Below, piece by piece: positions 35,347-44,627 of a stretch of 64,000 bases of DNA. Below the pieces are notes generated by a model. The model saw only the letters and a list, made by a program, of their open reading frames with translations, did no database searches and had not been told where the DNA came from. Origin of the DNA: Anaerolineae bacterium (lineage in GTDB: Bacteria; Chloroflexota; Anaerolineae; Caldilineales; Caldilineaceae); NCBI GenBank assembly GCA_030432295.1, contig JAUIHI010000007.1, forward strand, positions 175,881 to 239,880, read 5' to 3'. The translations under genes were made by a program, and so were the position numbers. The number at the start of each line of letters is the position of its first letter. The first letter of the stretch is position 1.

Positions 35347-36332
35347 ATCCGCCCAATCCGCATTCCATTCTTTCCGCCGCAGAACGCATCCGACCCCACA
35401 TCACCGAGACGCCGCTGATCCCGTCGGCGGTGCTGTCGGAGCGAACCGGAGCGACGGTCCTTCTCAAGCTGGAAAACCGGCAGATAACCGGCTCGTTCAA
35501 ACTGCGGGGAGCGACAAATAAATTGCTCGGCCTGTCCGACGAACAGCGAGAAGCAGGCGTCGTCACCGCATCCACCGGAAATCACGGGCTGGCTGTAGCC
35601 CACGCATCGTCCCAATTGGGCATCGCCGCCACGATTTTTATGCCGGAGGACGCCTCGCCGCGCAAAGTGGCAAAGTTGCGCAACTTCGACGTGGAACTGC
35701 GCTTCATCCCCGGCGATGCGGTCAACGCCGAGACGACCGCCCGGCGCACTGCTGACGAGACCGGCCAGGTCTTCATCTCTCCCTACAACGACCCAGAAAT
35801 CGTCGCCGGGCAGGGAACCGTCGCCGTGGAGATGCTGCACCAGCAGCCCGCACTGGACGCAGTTTTTGTGGCCGTGGGCGGCGGCGGGCTGATCGGCGGG
35901 ATTGGAAGCTACCTGAAAGACCTGGCAGGTTTCGGAAAACCTGCCAGGTCTTCTTCCGTACAGGTCATCGGCTGCCTGCCGGAGAATTCCCCGGTGATGC
36001 TGGAATCCGTGCGGGCCGGGCGCATTGTGGAGATGGAGAGTCTGCCCACTCTCTCCGACGGTACAGCGGGGGGCATTGAGCCGGACGCCGTCACCTTTGA
36101 CATCTGCCGCCGGGTGGTGGATGATTGGACAACCGCCAGCGAAACTGAAATTGCCGAGGCGATGCGTCTGGTCTATCGGGAGAGCGGCGAAGTTATCGAA
36201 GGCGCGGCCGGTGTGGCCGTGGCTGCCCTGCTGAAGAGCGGGCAACGCTTCGCCGGGCAGACCGTCGCCGTCGTCATCTGCGGTGGCAATATCGACGAGG
36301 CTTGTTTTCGAGAAATTGTGGAAAATCATTGA
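35343..36332 (+). CDS. Threonine-dehydratase-like PLP enzyme with inserted palindrome
   Basis: 329 residues of fold type II: PLP lysine Lys53 in GSFKLRGA, the SxGN loop STGNHGLA, the glycine loop VGGGGLIGG and CGGNID at the end. Resembles biosynthetic or catabolic threonine ammonia-lyase and serine racemase. Residues about 192-204 (KDLAGFGKPARSS) are encoded by a 15-bp hairpin repeat and are likely extra relative to homologs, sitting in a surface loop after GGIGSYL. Starts with GTG at 35343, overlapping the DinB stop. Confidence 0.9.
   Translation: MNPPNPHSILSAAERIRPHITETPLIPSAVLSERTGATVLLKLENRQITGSFKLRGATNKLLGLSDEQREAGVVTASTGNHGLAVAHASSQLGIAATIFMPEDASPRKVAKLRNFDVELRFIPGDAVNAETTARRTADETGQVFISPYNDPEIVAGQGTVAVEMLHQQPALDAVFVAVGGGGLIGGIGSYLKDLAGFGKPARSSSVQVIGCLPENSPVMLESVRAGRIVEMESLPTLSDGTAGGIEPDAVTFDICRRVVDDWTTASETEIAEAMRLVYRESGEVIEGAAGVAVAALLKSGQRFAGQTVAVVICGGNIDEACFREIVENH
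35918..35951. repeat. Intragenic hairpin, CCTGCCAGG family
   Basis: Perfect 15-bp stem (35918-35932 with 35937-35951) and a 4-base loop, inside the dehydratase frame. Differs from the terminator at 8493-8526 by one compensating base pair, so it belongs to the same family. Confidence 0.9.
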
Positions 36333-36399
36333 CGACGGACGATGGACGGAAGACGAACCAATGGCGAATTGGTTCGTCTTCCGTCCGCCGTCCGCCGTC
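36331..36399. repeat. Hairpin with 19-bp perfect core, GACGGACG word
   Basis: Core 36344-36362 with 36368-36386 is perfect; outer arm GACGACGGACGAT pairs with mismatches. In the gap between the dehydratase and amidase genes; a related word occurs near 45165. Confidence 0.85.
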
Positions 36400-36429
36400 T
36401 CACTCATTCATCCCCAACGGAGACCCCTT

Positions 36430-37857
36430 ATGTCCGACATCTGCTTTCTCCCTGCCACCGAACTGGCCCGGCGCATCCGTGCACGCGAACTCTCTGCGGT
36501 GGAGGTGATGCAGGCCCACATCGCCCAGATCGAGCGGGTGAACCCGGCCCTGAATGCGGTCGTCACTTTTCTGCCGGAGCAGGCGCTGGAGCAGGCCAAA
36601 GCCGCGGACGCAGCGTTGGACCGGGGCGAGGAGATCGGCCCGCTCCACGGCCTGCCGATGCTACACAAGGACACCAACGAAACTGCGGGCATCCGCACCA
36701 CTTTTGGCTCCCCCATCTTCCGGGACAATGTGCCCGCCCGCAGCAGTCTGCTCATCGAACGGGCGCACAGGGCCGGCGCGATTCCTCTGGGCAAGACAAA
36801 TGTGCCGGAGTTTGGCGCGGGTTCCCAGAGCTTCAACAAAGTTTTCGGCGTCACCCGCAACCCCTACGATCTCTCCAAAACCTGTGGCGGCAGCAGCGGC
36901 GGACAGGCCGTCGCCCTGGCCTGTGGGATGACGCCTCTGGCCGACGGCAGCGATATGGGCGGCTCCCTGCGCAATCCGGCCAACTTCTGCAACGTCGTCG
37001 GCTTCCGTCCCTCGCCGGGACGAGTGCCCGTCGTCCCCAATCCGGTGGGCTGGTTTGGCATTTCACTGCAGGGGCCGATGGGCCGCAACGTGCAGGATGT
37101 GGCTTTCCAATTGTCGGTGATGGCTGGACCAGATGCCCGTTCGCCCATTTCTATTGTCGAGCCGGGCAGCCTCTTTTCTCGCCCCCTGGAACGGGATTTC
37201 GCTGGCACACGCATCGCCTACAGCCCGAATCTGGGCGATCTGCCGGTGGACCCGCGGGTGACCGCAGCCATCGCCGGGAAACTGTCGGTCTTTGCCGATC
37301 TGGGCTGTGATGTGGACGAGGCCACGCCGGACTACAGCGGCGCGGACGAAGCCTTCAAAGTCTGGCGGGCCTGGCGTTTCCATCTGGGCTATGGGGAGCT
37401 GATGAAGAGCCACCGTTCGGAGATGAAAGATACAGTTATCTGGAACGTGGAGGAAGGCGAACGGCTGACTGGTCCCCAGATTAGCCGGGCTGAGCAAAAG
37501 CGCACGCAACTTTTCCAGCGGATGCACGACTTTATGCAGGAATACGAATTTCTGGTCCTGCCCGTCAATCAGGTGCCGCCCTTTTCCGTGGAGCAGGAAT
37601 ATATCACCGAAATCGACACGGGCTCGGGGGTAGTGGCAATGGATACGTACATCGACTGGATGAAATCGTGCTACTATATTACCGTCACCGGTCACCCGGC
37701 CATCTCCGTGCCCTGCGGCTTCACACCGGAAGGGCTGCCTGTGGGCGTGCAGATTGTGGGCCGCCATCAGGACGATTTCGGCGTACTGCAATTGGCCCAC
37801 GCCTTCGAGCAGCTCACCCGCACGGGTGATCGCCGCCCGCCAGTCGTTGATGCGTGA
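36430..37857 (+). CDS. Amidase signature family enzyme
   Basis: 475 residues. The Ser-cisSer-Lys triad is complete: Lys80 in HKDTN, Ser155 in CGGSSGGQ and Ser179 in GSDMGGS, with the 24-residue Ser spacing of the family. Hydrolyses an amide of unknown kind; GatA is unlikely because no gatB/C is near. ATG 36430 follows GAGACC. Conserved start region includes ELSAVEVMQAHIAQIERVNP. Confidence 0.93.
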   Translation: MSDICFLPATELARRIRARELSAVEVMQAHIAQIERVNPALNAVVTFLPEQALEQAKAADAALDRGEEIGPLHGLPMLHKDTNETAGIRTTFGSPIFRDNVPARSSLLIERAHRAGAIPLGKTNVPEFGAGSQSFNKVFGVTRNPYDLSKTCGGSSGGQAVALACGMTPLADGSDMGGSLRNPANFCNVVGFRPSPGRVPVVPNPVGWFGISLQGPMGRNVQDVAFQLSVMAGPDARSPISIVEPGSLFSRPLERDFAGTRIAYSPNLGDLPVDPRVTAAIAGKLSVFADLGCDVDEATPDYSGADEAFKVWRAWRFHLGYGELMKSHRSEMKDTVIWNVEEGERLTGPQISRAEQKRTQLFQRMHDFMQEYEFLVLPVNQVPPFSVEQEYITEIDTGSGVVAMDTYIDWMKSCYYITVTGHPAISVPCGFTPEGLPVGVQIVGRHQDDFGVLQLAHAFEQLTRTGDRRPPVVDA

Positions 37858-37870
37858 TAAAAAAACTCAA

Positions 37871-37914
37871 CGCAAAGATGCAAAGAATTCTTCTGACTCC
37901 TTTGCATCTTTGCG
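37871..37914. repeat. Perfect 15-bp hairpin, CGCAAAGATGCAAAG
   Basis: Arms 37871-37885 and 37900-37914 around a 14-base loop; same word as the hairpin at 63831-63882. Lies between the amidase and dehydrogenase genes. Confidence 0.88.
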
Positions 37915-37953
37915 CCATCTCGTTAAATTGTTTCCTTTTCAGGAGGATTTGCT

Positions 37954-38979
37954 ATGAAAGGTGTTGCGAAAGTTGCCAGAGGCAAGGGCAATGTAGAATT
38001 GATCGATGTGCCAGAGCCAGAAGCCCGTCCGGGCCACGTCGTGATTGAAGTGCAGGCTGCGGGTGTGTGCGGAACAGATATGCACATCTATCACGACGAA
38101 TATCCCTCCTACCCGCCTGTGATTCTGGGCCACGAAGTCGCGGGCGTCATCGCGGCGGTGGGCGACGGCGTGACCGGCTGGGCTGAGGGCGAGCGGGTGA
38201 CCGCGGAACCGTACTTTACCGTCTGTGGGCGCTGCGCCTACTGCCGGGACGGTTTCCCCAACCAGTGCCCCCACCGCCGCTCCATCGGCAGCGGGGTAAA
38301 CGGTGCTTTTACCCGTTATGTGCTGGTCCCCGCCATCGGTTTGCATCACCTGCCCGCCAGCGTAAATACAGCTACCGGCGCGCTCACCGAACCCCTGGCC
38401 TGCTGCGTCCACGCCCTGGAACTGACTCGTGTGGAACCCAGCGATACAGTGGCAGTCGTGGGACCGGGCGCGATTGGCCTGCTGGCCGCGCAGGTGGTGA
38501 AAGCTGCTGGGGCGCGGGTCGTGCTGCTGGGCACAGCCGCGGACGAAGAGCGGCTGGCCCTGGGCCGTTCCCTGGGCATCGATGTGACGGTCGATGTGCA
38601 GGCGGAAGATGCGCTCTCCGTCGTCAACGGCCTGACCGACGGCCTGGGCGCGGATGTGGTCTTCGAGTGTTCCGGGGCCGAGCGGGGCGCACAACTGGCC
38701 CTCTCCCTCGTGCGCCGCCGGGGACACTACTCCCAGATGGGGCTGATTGGGCGGCCTATCCAGTGGGATTTGGAGCAGGTCTGCTTTAAGGAAGTGCAGG
38801 TCAACGGCAGCTTTGCCAGCGTGCCCAGTGCCTGGCGCAAAGCCCTGCGTCTGCTGGAAAACGGCCAGGTGCAGACCGAACCGCTCGTCTCCCACACCCT
38901 GCCCATCACCGATTGGCAAGAGGCATTTTCGCTCTTTGAGGCGCGCAAATCCGTGAAGATTCTGCTCACGCCCCAATAG
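37954..38979 (+). CDS. Zinc-dependent alcohol dehydrogenase (sorbitol type)
   Basis: 341 residues of the MDR superfamily: catalytic Cys39 in AGVCGTDMH, GHEVAG, a structural zinc site CGRCAYCRDGFPNQC, and the Rossmann motif VVGPGAIGLLAA. Substrate likely a polyol or sugar alcohol; not decidable from sequence. ATG after AGGAGG. Confidence 0.93.
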   Translation: MKGVAKVARGKGNVELIDVPEPEARPGHVVIEVQAAGVCGTDMHIYHDEYPSYPPVILGHEVAGVIAAVGDGVTGWAEGERVTAEPYFTVCGRCAYCRDGFPNQCPHRRSIGSGVNGAFTRYVLVPAIGLHHLPASVNTATGALTEPLACCVHALELTRVEPSDTVAVVGPGAIGLLAAQVVKAAGARVVLLGTAADEERLALGRSLGIDVTVDVQAEDALSVVNGLTDGLGADVVFECSGAERGAQLALSLVRRRGHYSQMGLIGRPIQWDLEQVCFKEVQVNGSFASVPSAWRKALRLLENGQVQTEPLVSHTLPITDWQEAFSLFEARKSVKILLTPQ

Positions 38980-39000
38980 GGGCTGACGATAGGAGATTTC

Positions 39001-39071
39001 TGTATACACGGATGAGAAAAAACACGGATAGCTTTGCATTCCATCCGTGTTTTTTCTCATCCGTGTATACA
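39001..39071. repeat. Perfect 29-bp hairpin, TGTATACACGGAT family
   Basis: Arms 39001-39029 and 39043-39071, 13-base loop. Sibling of 28374-28443; the copies differ at several places and both keep full pairing. Confidence 0.92.
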
Positions 39072-39107
39072 AAAGGATTTTTCGACAAGGATTTTAGAAG
39101 GGTACCA

Positions 39108-39635
39108 ATGCCCACACCGACTGGCGTTGACGGCTTCATTCAGACCACCAGCACGCTGGCGGCCCAGTATCCGCTGACTCCCAGCGGAACCCGGCGCTTT
39201 GTCCTGGCCTTTGGCGAGCAGATGGCCTATATCCGTCTCCAGGACGCCTGGAATCCGTGGCGTTTTCTGCGCCAGATGGAGGGGAACCCGCCGACTCGCT
39301 GGGGCACAGACGGCTTCAAACGGGGATTGGTGGACGACCGCAACCCGGCCCGCCACTACGCCGCCTTCGTCTTTGTGGGCTTCTGGCTGCCGGGGTGGAT
39401 AGCCGCGATGCTGCTCTGGCTGTGGGAGTTTGCCGGTTACGTGCGCTACGGCTTCAAATGGAGCCAGGCGGATGTGCGCAGCGGCTATGTGGGGCTGTGG
39501 CACGGACAGTTGTTACGGCGCTACGGCCACACGATTCTGCCCAGTCTGATTGCCAGAGATTTGGCCGAGAGCGGACAGGGGTGGAGTCGGCTGTCGGCGA
39601 ATGGGGAGAAGGCAGTCGTGAAATGTGCTGCGTGA
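39108..39635 (+). CDS. Membrane-associated hypothetical protein
   Basis: 175 residues with one strong hydrophobic segment (FVFVGFWLPGWIAAMLLWLWEF) and a basic flank. No known motif. Its last about five residues (VVKCAA) and the stop codon are encoded by the hairpin at 39620-39680, so the natural C-terminus may have been changed by the repeat. ATG 39108. Confidence 0.7.
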   Translation: MPTPTGVDGFIQTTSTLAAQYPLTPSGTRRFVLAFGEQMAYIRLQDAWNPWRFLRQMEGNPPTRWGTDGFKRGLVDDRNPARHYAAFVFVGFWLPGWIAAMLLWLWEFAGYVRYGFKWSQADVRSGYVGLWHGQLLRRYGHTILPSLIARDLAESGQGWSRLSANGEKAVVKCAA

Positions 39636-39680
39636 AACGTAAGATCGTCGGTCGATCTCACGTTTCACGCAGCACATTTC
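39620..39680. terminator. 28-bp hairpin with one mismatch at convergent junction
   Basis: Arms 39620-39647 and 39653-39680 around a 5-base loop. It overlaps the stop of the membrane protein and ends just before the stop of the MoaD-like gene. Confidence 0.88.
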
Positions 39681-39682
39681 TT

Positions 39683-39979
39683 TTATCCCCCGGCCATTGC
39701 GCCGACGATCAGAAATGGCTCTGTGCCGGTCACTACCGCGTCGGGCAGGGGATCATCGACGGGCTGGTGGGAGAGGTCCTGCTCGCAGGCGAAAAAGCGA
39801 AGGAAAGCCCGGCGTTTCCCTGTGCCGTGCTCTCGAATGGTCCCCCGCAGCATCGGATATTCTGCCTCCAGCGCATCCAGCACTGATTGGACGGTCACCG
39901 GCCCTTCCACCGCCAGTTGTACTTCTTTGCCCGCGTTGGTCAAGCGGCGCAGGTGATGGGGTATGACGACACGAATCAT
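39683..39979 (-). CDS. MoaD/ThiS-like beta-grasp protein
   Basis: 98 residues: [21 protein letters not shown], then [25 protein letters not shown], a beta-grasp fold that ends in [11 protein letters not shown]. The double-glycine tail fits sulfur-carrier proteins activated by MoeB/ThiF-type enzymes. The ATG at 39977-39979 overlaps the end of the BNR protein gene by four bases. Confidence 0.85.
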   Translation of the reverse strand: MIRVVIPHHLRRLTNAGKEVQLAVEGPVTVQSVLDALEAEYPMLRGTIREHGTGKRRAFLRFFACEQDLSHQPVDDPLPDAVVTGTEPFLIVGAMAGG

Positions 39980-41091
39980 GGCAGGGTTTGCACCTCCACC
40001 GACAGCACCGCCGGTAAATCCCGCACAATCGTCATCCAACTGTCGCCCGAATCCGCCGAAGCGTAGACCTGGCCGCCAGTCGTGCCGAAGTAGAGGCCGC
40101 AGGAGTCCAGAGAATCCACAGCGAATGCGCTGCGCAGGACATTGACGTAGCAGTCGCTCTGGGGCAGGCCGTCGGTCAGGGCCTCCCATTCGTTGCCCCC
40201 ACTGCGGCTGCGATAGACCCGCAGCTTGCCATCTGGCGGGTAATGCTCTGAGTCGCTTTTGATGGGCACGACGTAGACCGTCTCCGGCTCGTGGGCGTGG
40301 ACGGCGATGGGGAAGCCGAAATCGCTGGGCAGGTTGCCGCTGACTTCGTGCCACATCCCGCCGGCGTCGTCGCTGCGCATCACATCCCAGTGCTTCTGCA
40401 TAAAGAGTACATCGGGTCGGGCTGGGTGCATAGCAATGCTGTGGACGCAGTGACCGACTTCCGCGTCTTTGTCGGGCAGTTCAAAGGGGGAGAGCAACCC
40501 TTTGTTGATAGGCAGCCAGCTTTCGCCGCCGTCATCCGTGCGGAAGGCCCCCGCCGCGGAGATAGCCACGAACAGGCGATCGGCGTCGGTCGGGTCCTGG
40601 ACAATCGTGTGCAGACACATCCCGCCTGCGCCCGGCTGCCAGAGATCGCCCTTTGTGTTGCGTAGGCCAGGCAGTTCATGCCAGGATTTGCCCCCGTCCT
40701 GGCTGCGGAAGATGGCCGCATCTTCCACACCGGCGTAGATTGTATCCACATCGTGCAGGGACGGCTCCAGCAGCCAGACCCGTTTGAACTCCCAGGGGTG
40801 CTGGGTTCCGTCGTACCACTGGTGGGTTCCCGGTGTACCGTCGTAGGCGAATTCATTGCCCACCGGCTCCCAGGTCTGGCCACCGTCGTCCGAGCGCTGG
40901 ATCAACTGTCCAAACCAGCCCGTGGACTGGGAGGCGTAAATCCGGTTGGGGTCAGCCGGTGATCCTTTGATGTGATACATCTCCCAGCCGGCAAAGTGGG
41001 GACCGCTGATGTCCCACTGCTGGCGTTTTTCGTCCGATGTGAGAATAAAGGCACCCTTGCGGGTTCCCACCAATACGCGTACTCCGCTCAT
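39976..41091 (-). CDS. BNR/sialidase-like beta-propeller protein
   Basis: 371 residues with repeated Asp-box motifs: [55 protein letters not shown]. No signal peptide, so it may act in the cytoplasm. The family is annotated as exo-alpha-sialidase or photosystem-II-stability factor-like, without a known substrate. Coupled to the MoaD-like gene by overlap. Confidence 0.87.
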   Translation of the reverse strand: MSGVRVLVGTRKGAFILTSDEKRQQWDISGPHFAGWEMYHIKGSPADPNRIYASQSTGWFGQLIQRSDDGGQTWEPVGNEFAYDGTPGTHQWYDGTQHPWEFKRVWLLEPSLHDVDTIYAGVEDAAIFRSQDGGKSWHELPGLRNTKGDLWQPGAGGMCLHTIVQDPTDADRLFVAISAAGAFRTDDGGESWLPINKGLLSPFELPDKDAEVGHCVHSIAMHPARPDVLFMQKHWDVMRSDDAGGMWHEVSGNLPSDFGFPIAVHAHEPETVYVVPIKSDSEHYPPDGKLRVYRSRSGGNEWEALTDGLPQSDCYVNVLRSAFAVDSLDSCGLYFGTTGGQVYASADSGDSWMTIVRDLPAVLSVEVQTLP

Positions 41092-41142
41092 CGCTCGCTC
41101 CTTTACAAAAAAGTGTCACAATTGACACAGAATCCCATCCGA

Positions 41143-41631
41143 TTAATCAGTGCCGTCATAGGCCGCTTGCAGCCCGGCGATGTCGATTTTGCTCATTTGC
41201 AGCATCGCCTGCATCACCCGTTGGGACTTCTGCGGGTCCGAGTCGCCCATCAATTCGCCCAACTGCCGGGGCACAATTTGCCAGGAGAGGCCAAATTTGT
41301 CCTTCAGCCAGGCGCAGCGGCCCGGTTCCCCGCCATCCGCAATCAGTTTGTCCCACAGATTGTCCACTTCTTCCTGGGAGGTACAGTCCACCAAAAGCGA
41401 AATAGCTTCGGTGAATTTGAATTGGGGGCCGCCGTTGAGGGCCATAAACTTCTGCCCTTCCAACTGAAAGACGATGGACATAGCCTTCCCGCCCAGGTCA
41501 GGCACTTCCTCTGGATAGCGGCTCAGGTTGAGGATCTTTGCGTCGGCGAAGATGGAGACATAGAAATTGACGGCCTCTTCTGCGTTGTTGTCGAACCAGA
41601 GGAAGGGTGTAATCTTCTGTGTGGCGCTCAT
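41143..41631 (-). CDS. PhnB-like VOC superfamily protein
   Basis: 162 residues: ITPFLWFDNNAEEAVNFYVSIF, FQLEGQKFMALNGG, ending in CAWLKDKFGLSWQIVP. Glyoxalase-like fold of the PhnB group (often labelled as a demethylubiquinone methyltransferase domain); biochemical role uncertain. The ATG is at 41629-41631. Confidence 0.9.
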   Translation of the reverse strand: MSATQKITPFLWFDNNAEEAVNFYVSIFADAKILNLSRYPEEVPDLGGKAMSIVFQLEGQKFMALNGGPQFKFTEAISLLVDCTSQEEVDNLWDKLIADGGEPGRCAWLKDKFGLSWQIVPRQLGELMGDSDPQKSQRVMQAMLQMSKIDIAGLQAAYDGTD

Positions 41632-41683
41632 TTTCTTGCTCTTTCTTGGGGTAATAGAACTTCAAAATGCCGACCGCTGTTGC

Positions 41684-42295
41684 TCACCTGTCAGCGGAAA
41701 ACGACAGTCCTTGGCTGGCGAGGGCCTGCCGAAGCTGTCCGAGTGCCTTCGGACCGATGCCGTGCAATTTTGCCAGTTCGGCCTCGCTGATTCGGGCAAG
41801 TTGGTCGAGCCGCTGAATCCCCGCTCCGGCCAGTGCCCGTTGCGCGGGTGCTGCTAGACCGGCGGGCAGATCGCTGGCCGTTTCGCCTGGCATTGAGGGC
41901 AGGGAATAGTCGAAGGTGTAGCGGTGATTGCCATCCGCGTTATCGATCTGAAAGAGGCCGGAAAGACCGCTAAGTTCCCCGCTGCCGGAGTCAGGGACCA
42001 CAGAAATCGAGAGTTGCTGCGCGCCCCGGTTCATTATGCCCGTGTGCTGAAAGACAAAGCTGCCCTGGCGCCCGTGCAGTGTGCCCACCACCCGTTCGAT
42101 GGCCACATAACCCGCCGACCCTTCGGTGTCGGTGAAGGCGGTCAACATTTCGCCCTTGCCCACACCGCTCAGGTCGCCGTGAAACTGCTTGTCCAGGGAC
42201 ATCCGTCCCAGCTTTGCGCCGGGGGTGGTGTCTGGTTCGCTTTGGGGCTTCATCGCCACCTCAAAGGTTCCGCTGGCGCGATACTGATTCATCAT
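41684..42295 (-). CDS. DUF3224 protein fused to a helix-hairpin-helix domain
   Basis: 203 residues. Residues 1-135 are DUF3224 ([49 protein letters not shown]). The last about 60 form a helix-hairpin-helix of the type in RNA polymerase alpha: [23 protein letters not shown] and [16 protein letters not shown]. The fusion suggests nucleic-acid contact (inference). GGGAG precedes the tandem ATGs at 42290-42295; an earlier ATG is at 42304. Confidence 0.83.
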   Translation of the reverse strand: MMNQYRASGTFEVAMKPQSEPDTTPGAKLGRMSLDKQFHGDLSGVGKGEMLTAFTDTEGSAGYVAIERVVGTLHGRQGSFVFQHTGIMNRGAQQLSISVVPDSGSGELSGLSGLFQIDNADGNHRYTFDYSLPSMPGETASDLPAGLAAPAQRALAGAGIQRLDQLARISEAELAKLHGIGPKALGQLRQALASQGLSFSADR

Positions 42296-42351
42296 CTCTC
42301 CCATTCTGTGCAGTTGTCAGAGTCGGTAAATGTCTCGAGAACCTCAATCAA

Positions 42352-42942
42352 CTACCGGGCACGTACATAACGGCACACCTGCGCACCGCTGCTGGCTTTC
42401 ACGGTGGACTCCAGTGTGAAGGGAAGCGCCTTGCCGTTGTCGGCGAAGATCGTCTTCCCACCTCCGAGGATAATCGGCTCAATCGTGAGCAGCAATTCGT
42501 CCACCAGATCGGCAGCGAGCAGAGAGCGGACCATTTCCGCGCTGCCGTAGACGTAGATATAGCCGCCGGGTTGCGCACGCAGATTGGCTACTGTACTTTC
42601 AAAATCACTGCCGCGGATGATTGTGGTGGGATTCCACGTCAGGTCCTTCTCGGTGAGCGTATCCGACACCACATACTTCTGCACTCGGTTGATCCAGTCT
42701 GAAAAGGGATCCCCTGATCGATCGGGCCAGGCCGCGGCCGAGACCTGATAGGTGCGCCGTCCTTGCAGGAGCGCGTCGCTCTCCCCGGCGAGTTCGCTGA
42801 ACATTCCGCCCATCACGACCGGATCGAAATACTTCATTGACCATCCGCCGTGGCGGAAGCCGCCGTCGGTGTCCTCGTCTGCTCCCCCAGGGGCTTGTAC
42901 AACACCGTCGAGGCTGATAAATTCGGTGATGAGCGTCTTCAT
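42352..42942 (-). CDS. Dihydrofolate reductase-like (RibD C-terminal) protein
   Basis: 196 residues: ITEFISLDGVVQAPGG, GGMFSELAGESDALLQGRRTY, ending in VDELLLTIEPIILGGGKTIF. The YyaP/RibD-C group of short NADPH-dependent reductases; substrate unknown. ATG 42940-42942 with GGAGATT upstream. Confidence 0.9.
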   Translation of the reverse strand: MKTLITEFISLDGVVQAPGGADEDTDGGFRHGGWSMKYFDPVVMGGMFSELAGESDALLQGRRTYQVSAAAWPDRSGDPFSDWINRVQKYVVSDTLTEKDLTWNPTTIIRGSDFESTVANLRAQPGGYIYVYGSAEMVRSLLAADLVDELLLTIEPIILGGGKTIFADNGKALPFTLESTVKASSGAQVCRYVRAR

Positions 42943-43123
42943 GGAATCTCCTGACGAGTCGCCTGCAAAAAGATCTTCCAGCCACTGATGAACGCGGATA
43001 CTTCTCCTGTATCTCTTTGTGCTCTTTGTGTTCTCTGTGGTTCAAATGGCCTTTTGCAGTAGACTCTACTGATGGTACGAAATAGTCTGGTTCCCAACAA
43101 ACTGATTTTACGAAGTACTGCAA

Positions 43124-43537
43124 CTATCCTGTGGGTAGAGCGCCGTCGGCGAGAGTCAATTGCCAGGAGACGCCAAACCGGTCAGCCAGCCAGCCGAATT
43201 TCGGGCTGAACGGATAGACGCCCAAAGGCATTAGGACTGAGCCTCCCTGGGAGAGGCTGGCAAAGAGCGTATCAATTTCGTCTTCGCTCTGGCACTTCAC
43301 ATAGAGCGACATGGCCGGCGTGAAGGTGAAGCCGTGCGCGACACTGCTGTCGATGGCCATCAACTCCTGTCCGTCCAATGTGAAAGTGGCGTGGACGACG
43401 CTCCCTTCTGCCCCGGCTTCGTTGGGTCCATAGCGGGTGATGCTCTGGATGGCCGAATTGGGGAAGAGCGAGATGTAGAAGTTCATGGCTTCTTCGGCCT
43501 TGCCCTCGAACATCAAAAAAGTCGTAATTTTTTGCAT
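43124..43537 (-). CDS. PhnB-like VOC protein
   Basis: 137 residues: ITTFLMFEGKAEEAMNFYIS, HATFTLDGQELMAIDSS, ending in PKFGWLADRFGVSWQLTL. Same group as the 41143 gene. Promoter or start: ATG 43535-43537 after GGAGG. Follows another VOC gene. Confidence 0.9.
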   Translation of the reverse strand: MQKITTFLMFEGKAEEAMNFYISLFPNSAIQSITRYGPNEAGAEGSVVHATFTLDGQELMAIDSSVAHGFTFTPAMSLYVKCQSEDEIDTLFASLSQGGSVLMPLGVYPFSPKFGWLADRFGVSWQLTLADGALPTG

Positions 43538-43561
43538 CTATCGATCCTCCGTTTTCCAATC

Positions 43562-43618
43562 AAATGTCGGCCCGTAGCGGGCTGCTGACTGCCACCCGCT
43601 GCAGACCAACATTTGGGT
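43562..43618. repeat. Imperfect hairpin between two VOC genes
   Basis: AAATGT/ACATTT and GTAGCGGG/CCCGCTGC pair, separated by bulges. Confidence 0.6.
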
Positions 43619-43619
43619 C

Positions 43620-44042
43620 CTACGCCTGGTTCTTCTCGTAATTCACCATCCACGCAATCCCAAACTTGTCGGTGAGCATCCCAAAGAGCGCGCCCCAGGG
43701 TGCATGATCCAGCGGCATTGTCACCTGCCCGCCCACAGATAAGCCGTTGAAAATACGGGTCGCTTCTTCCTCGCTGGCCGGGTTGACGGAAATGCTGAAA
43801 TTACTGCCGGGCGTTGCGTTCCCCCACGCTTGCAGGGTGTCACTACCCATCAAAATGCTACTGCCAATGGGCAGAGAGATGTGCATAATCCTCTCACCGT
43901 CACCTGGGGCCAGTTCGTCCTCCGAGTGCATCTCTTTGAAACGGTTGACGGCGAGAAATTCCCCGCCAAAGACCGATTTGTAGAAGTTGAAGGCTTCTTC
44001 GGTATTGCCATTGAAGTTGATATACGGATTGATGACTGCCAT
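43620..44042 (-). CDS. VOC superfamily protein
   Basis: 140 residues: INPYINFNGNTEEAFNFYKSVFGGEF, IMHISLPIGSSILMGSD, ending in PLDHAPWGALFGMLTDKFGI. PhnB-like. ATG 44040-44042 with CAGGAGAA upstream. Confidence 0.9.
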   Translation of the reverse strand: MAVINPYINFNGNTEEAFNFYKSVFGGEFLAVNRFKEMHSEDELAPGDGERIMHISLPIGSSILMGSDTLQAWGNATPGSNFSISVNPASEEEATRIFNGLSVGGQVTMPLDHAPWGALFGMLTDKFGIAWMVNYEKNQA

Positions 44043-44113
44043 GTGGGTTCTCCTGTTCGAGTGTATAGTTTTGTATCGCCGTAAAACTGTGAAATTTCTG
44101 AAATGGGTTGGGT

Positions 44114-44596
44114 TTAGTGTTCTGCGACTCCCGGCGGATAGCGGTCCTCCACCAGATTCAATCGGATGTTGTGTTCGAGAAAGGCTTTCAGACCAGCCAA
44201 CACCAGCGAAAAGCCCTGGGTCGAGTCGGTCACCTGCTTCACCAATTCGTCCCCGCTGCCTGTAAAACCCGCGTTTGTGATGCTGAGGAAAGTTGTGTCA
44301 TTCTCGTGCGCTGTGAAGCGCCACTCGACGGTTGTGGGGCCGTTCTCTCCCGGCCACTCGATGACAATACGCTCGTTCGGCTCAAGCGTTGTCGTCATCA
44401 CCGGAATCGAAATGCCGTACATCTCCCATTCCCACTGGACCTGCTTGCCCGCTTCCAGCCTGCCGCTGCTTTTGGTGAACCAGAATTGGGTGATGATCGC
44501 CGGATTTACAATCGCCTCGAAGACCTCCGCCACTGGCTTGCGGATCAGCATTCCAGTCTGGGCAACCGGTATTTCGGTGAGATGAAGATTATACAT
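44114..44596 (-). CDS. SRPBCC (AHSA1-type) protein
   Basis: 160 residues: IRKPVAEVFEAIVNPAIITQFWFTKSSG and WEMYGISIPVMTTTLEPNERIVIEWPG, typical START-like AHSA1 fold. The role of single-domain copies is unclear; they often sit with VOC and ArsR genes. ATG 44594-44596. Confidence 0.9.
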   Translation of the reverse strand: MYNLHLTEIPVAQTGMLIRKPVAEVFEAIVNPAIITQFWFTKSSGRLEAGKQVQWEWEMYGISIPVMTTTLEPNERIVIEWPGENGPTTVEWRFTAHENDTTFLSITNAGFTGSGDELVKQVTDSTQGFSLVLAGLKAFLEHNIRLNLVEDRYPPGVAEH

Positions 44597-44627
44597 TCGG
44601 ACCCCCTCTACCCAACGAACTCATTCA

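Noticed and set aside
39620..39680. GTTTCACG half-palindromes that look like parS
   Set aside because: The parS consensus needs adjacent GTTTCAC/GTGAAAC; here the two halves are separated by a hairpin loop and match a dispersed repeat.
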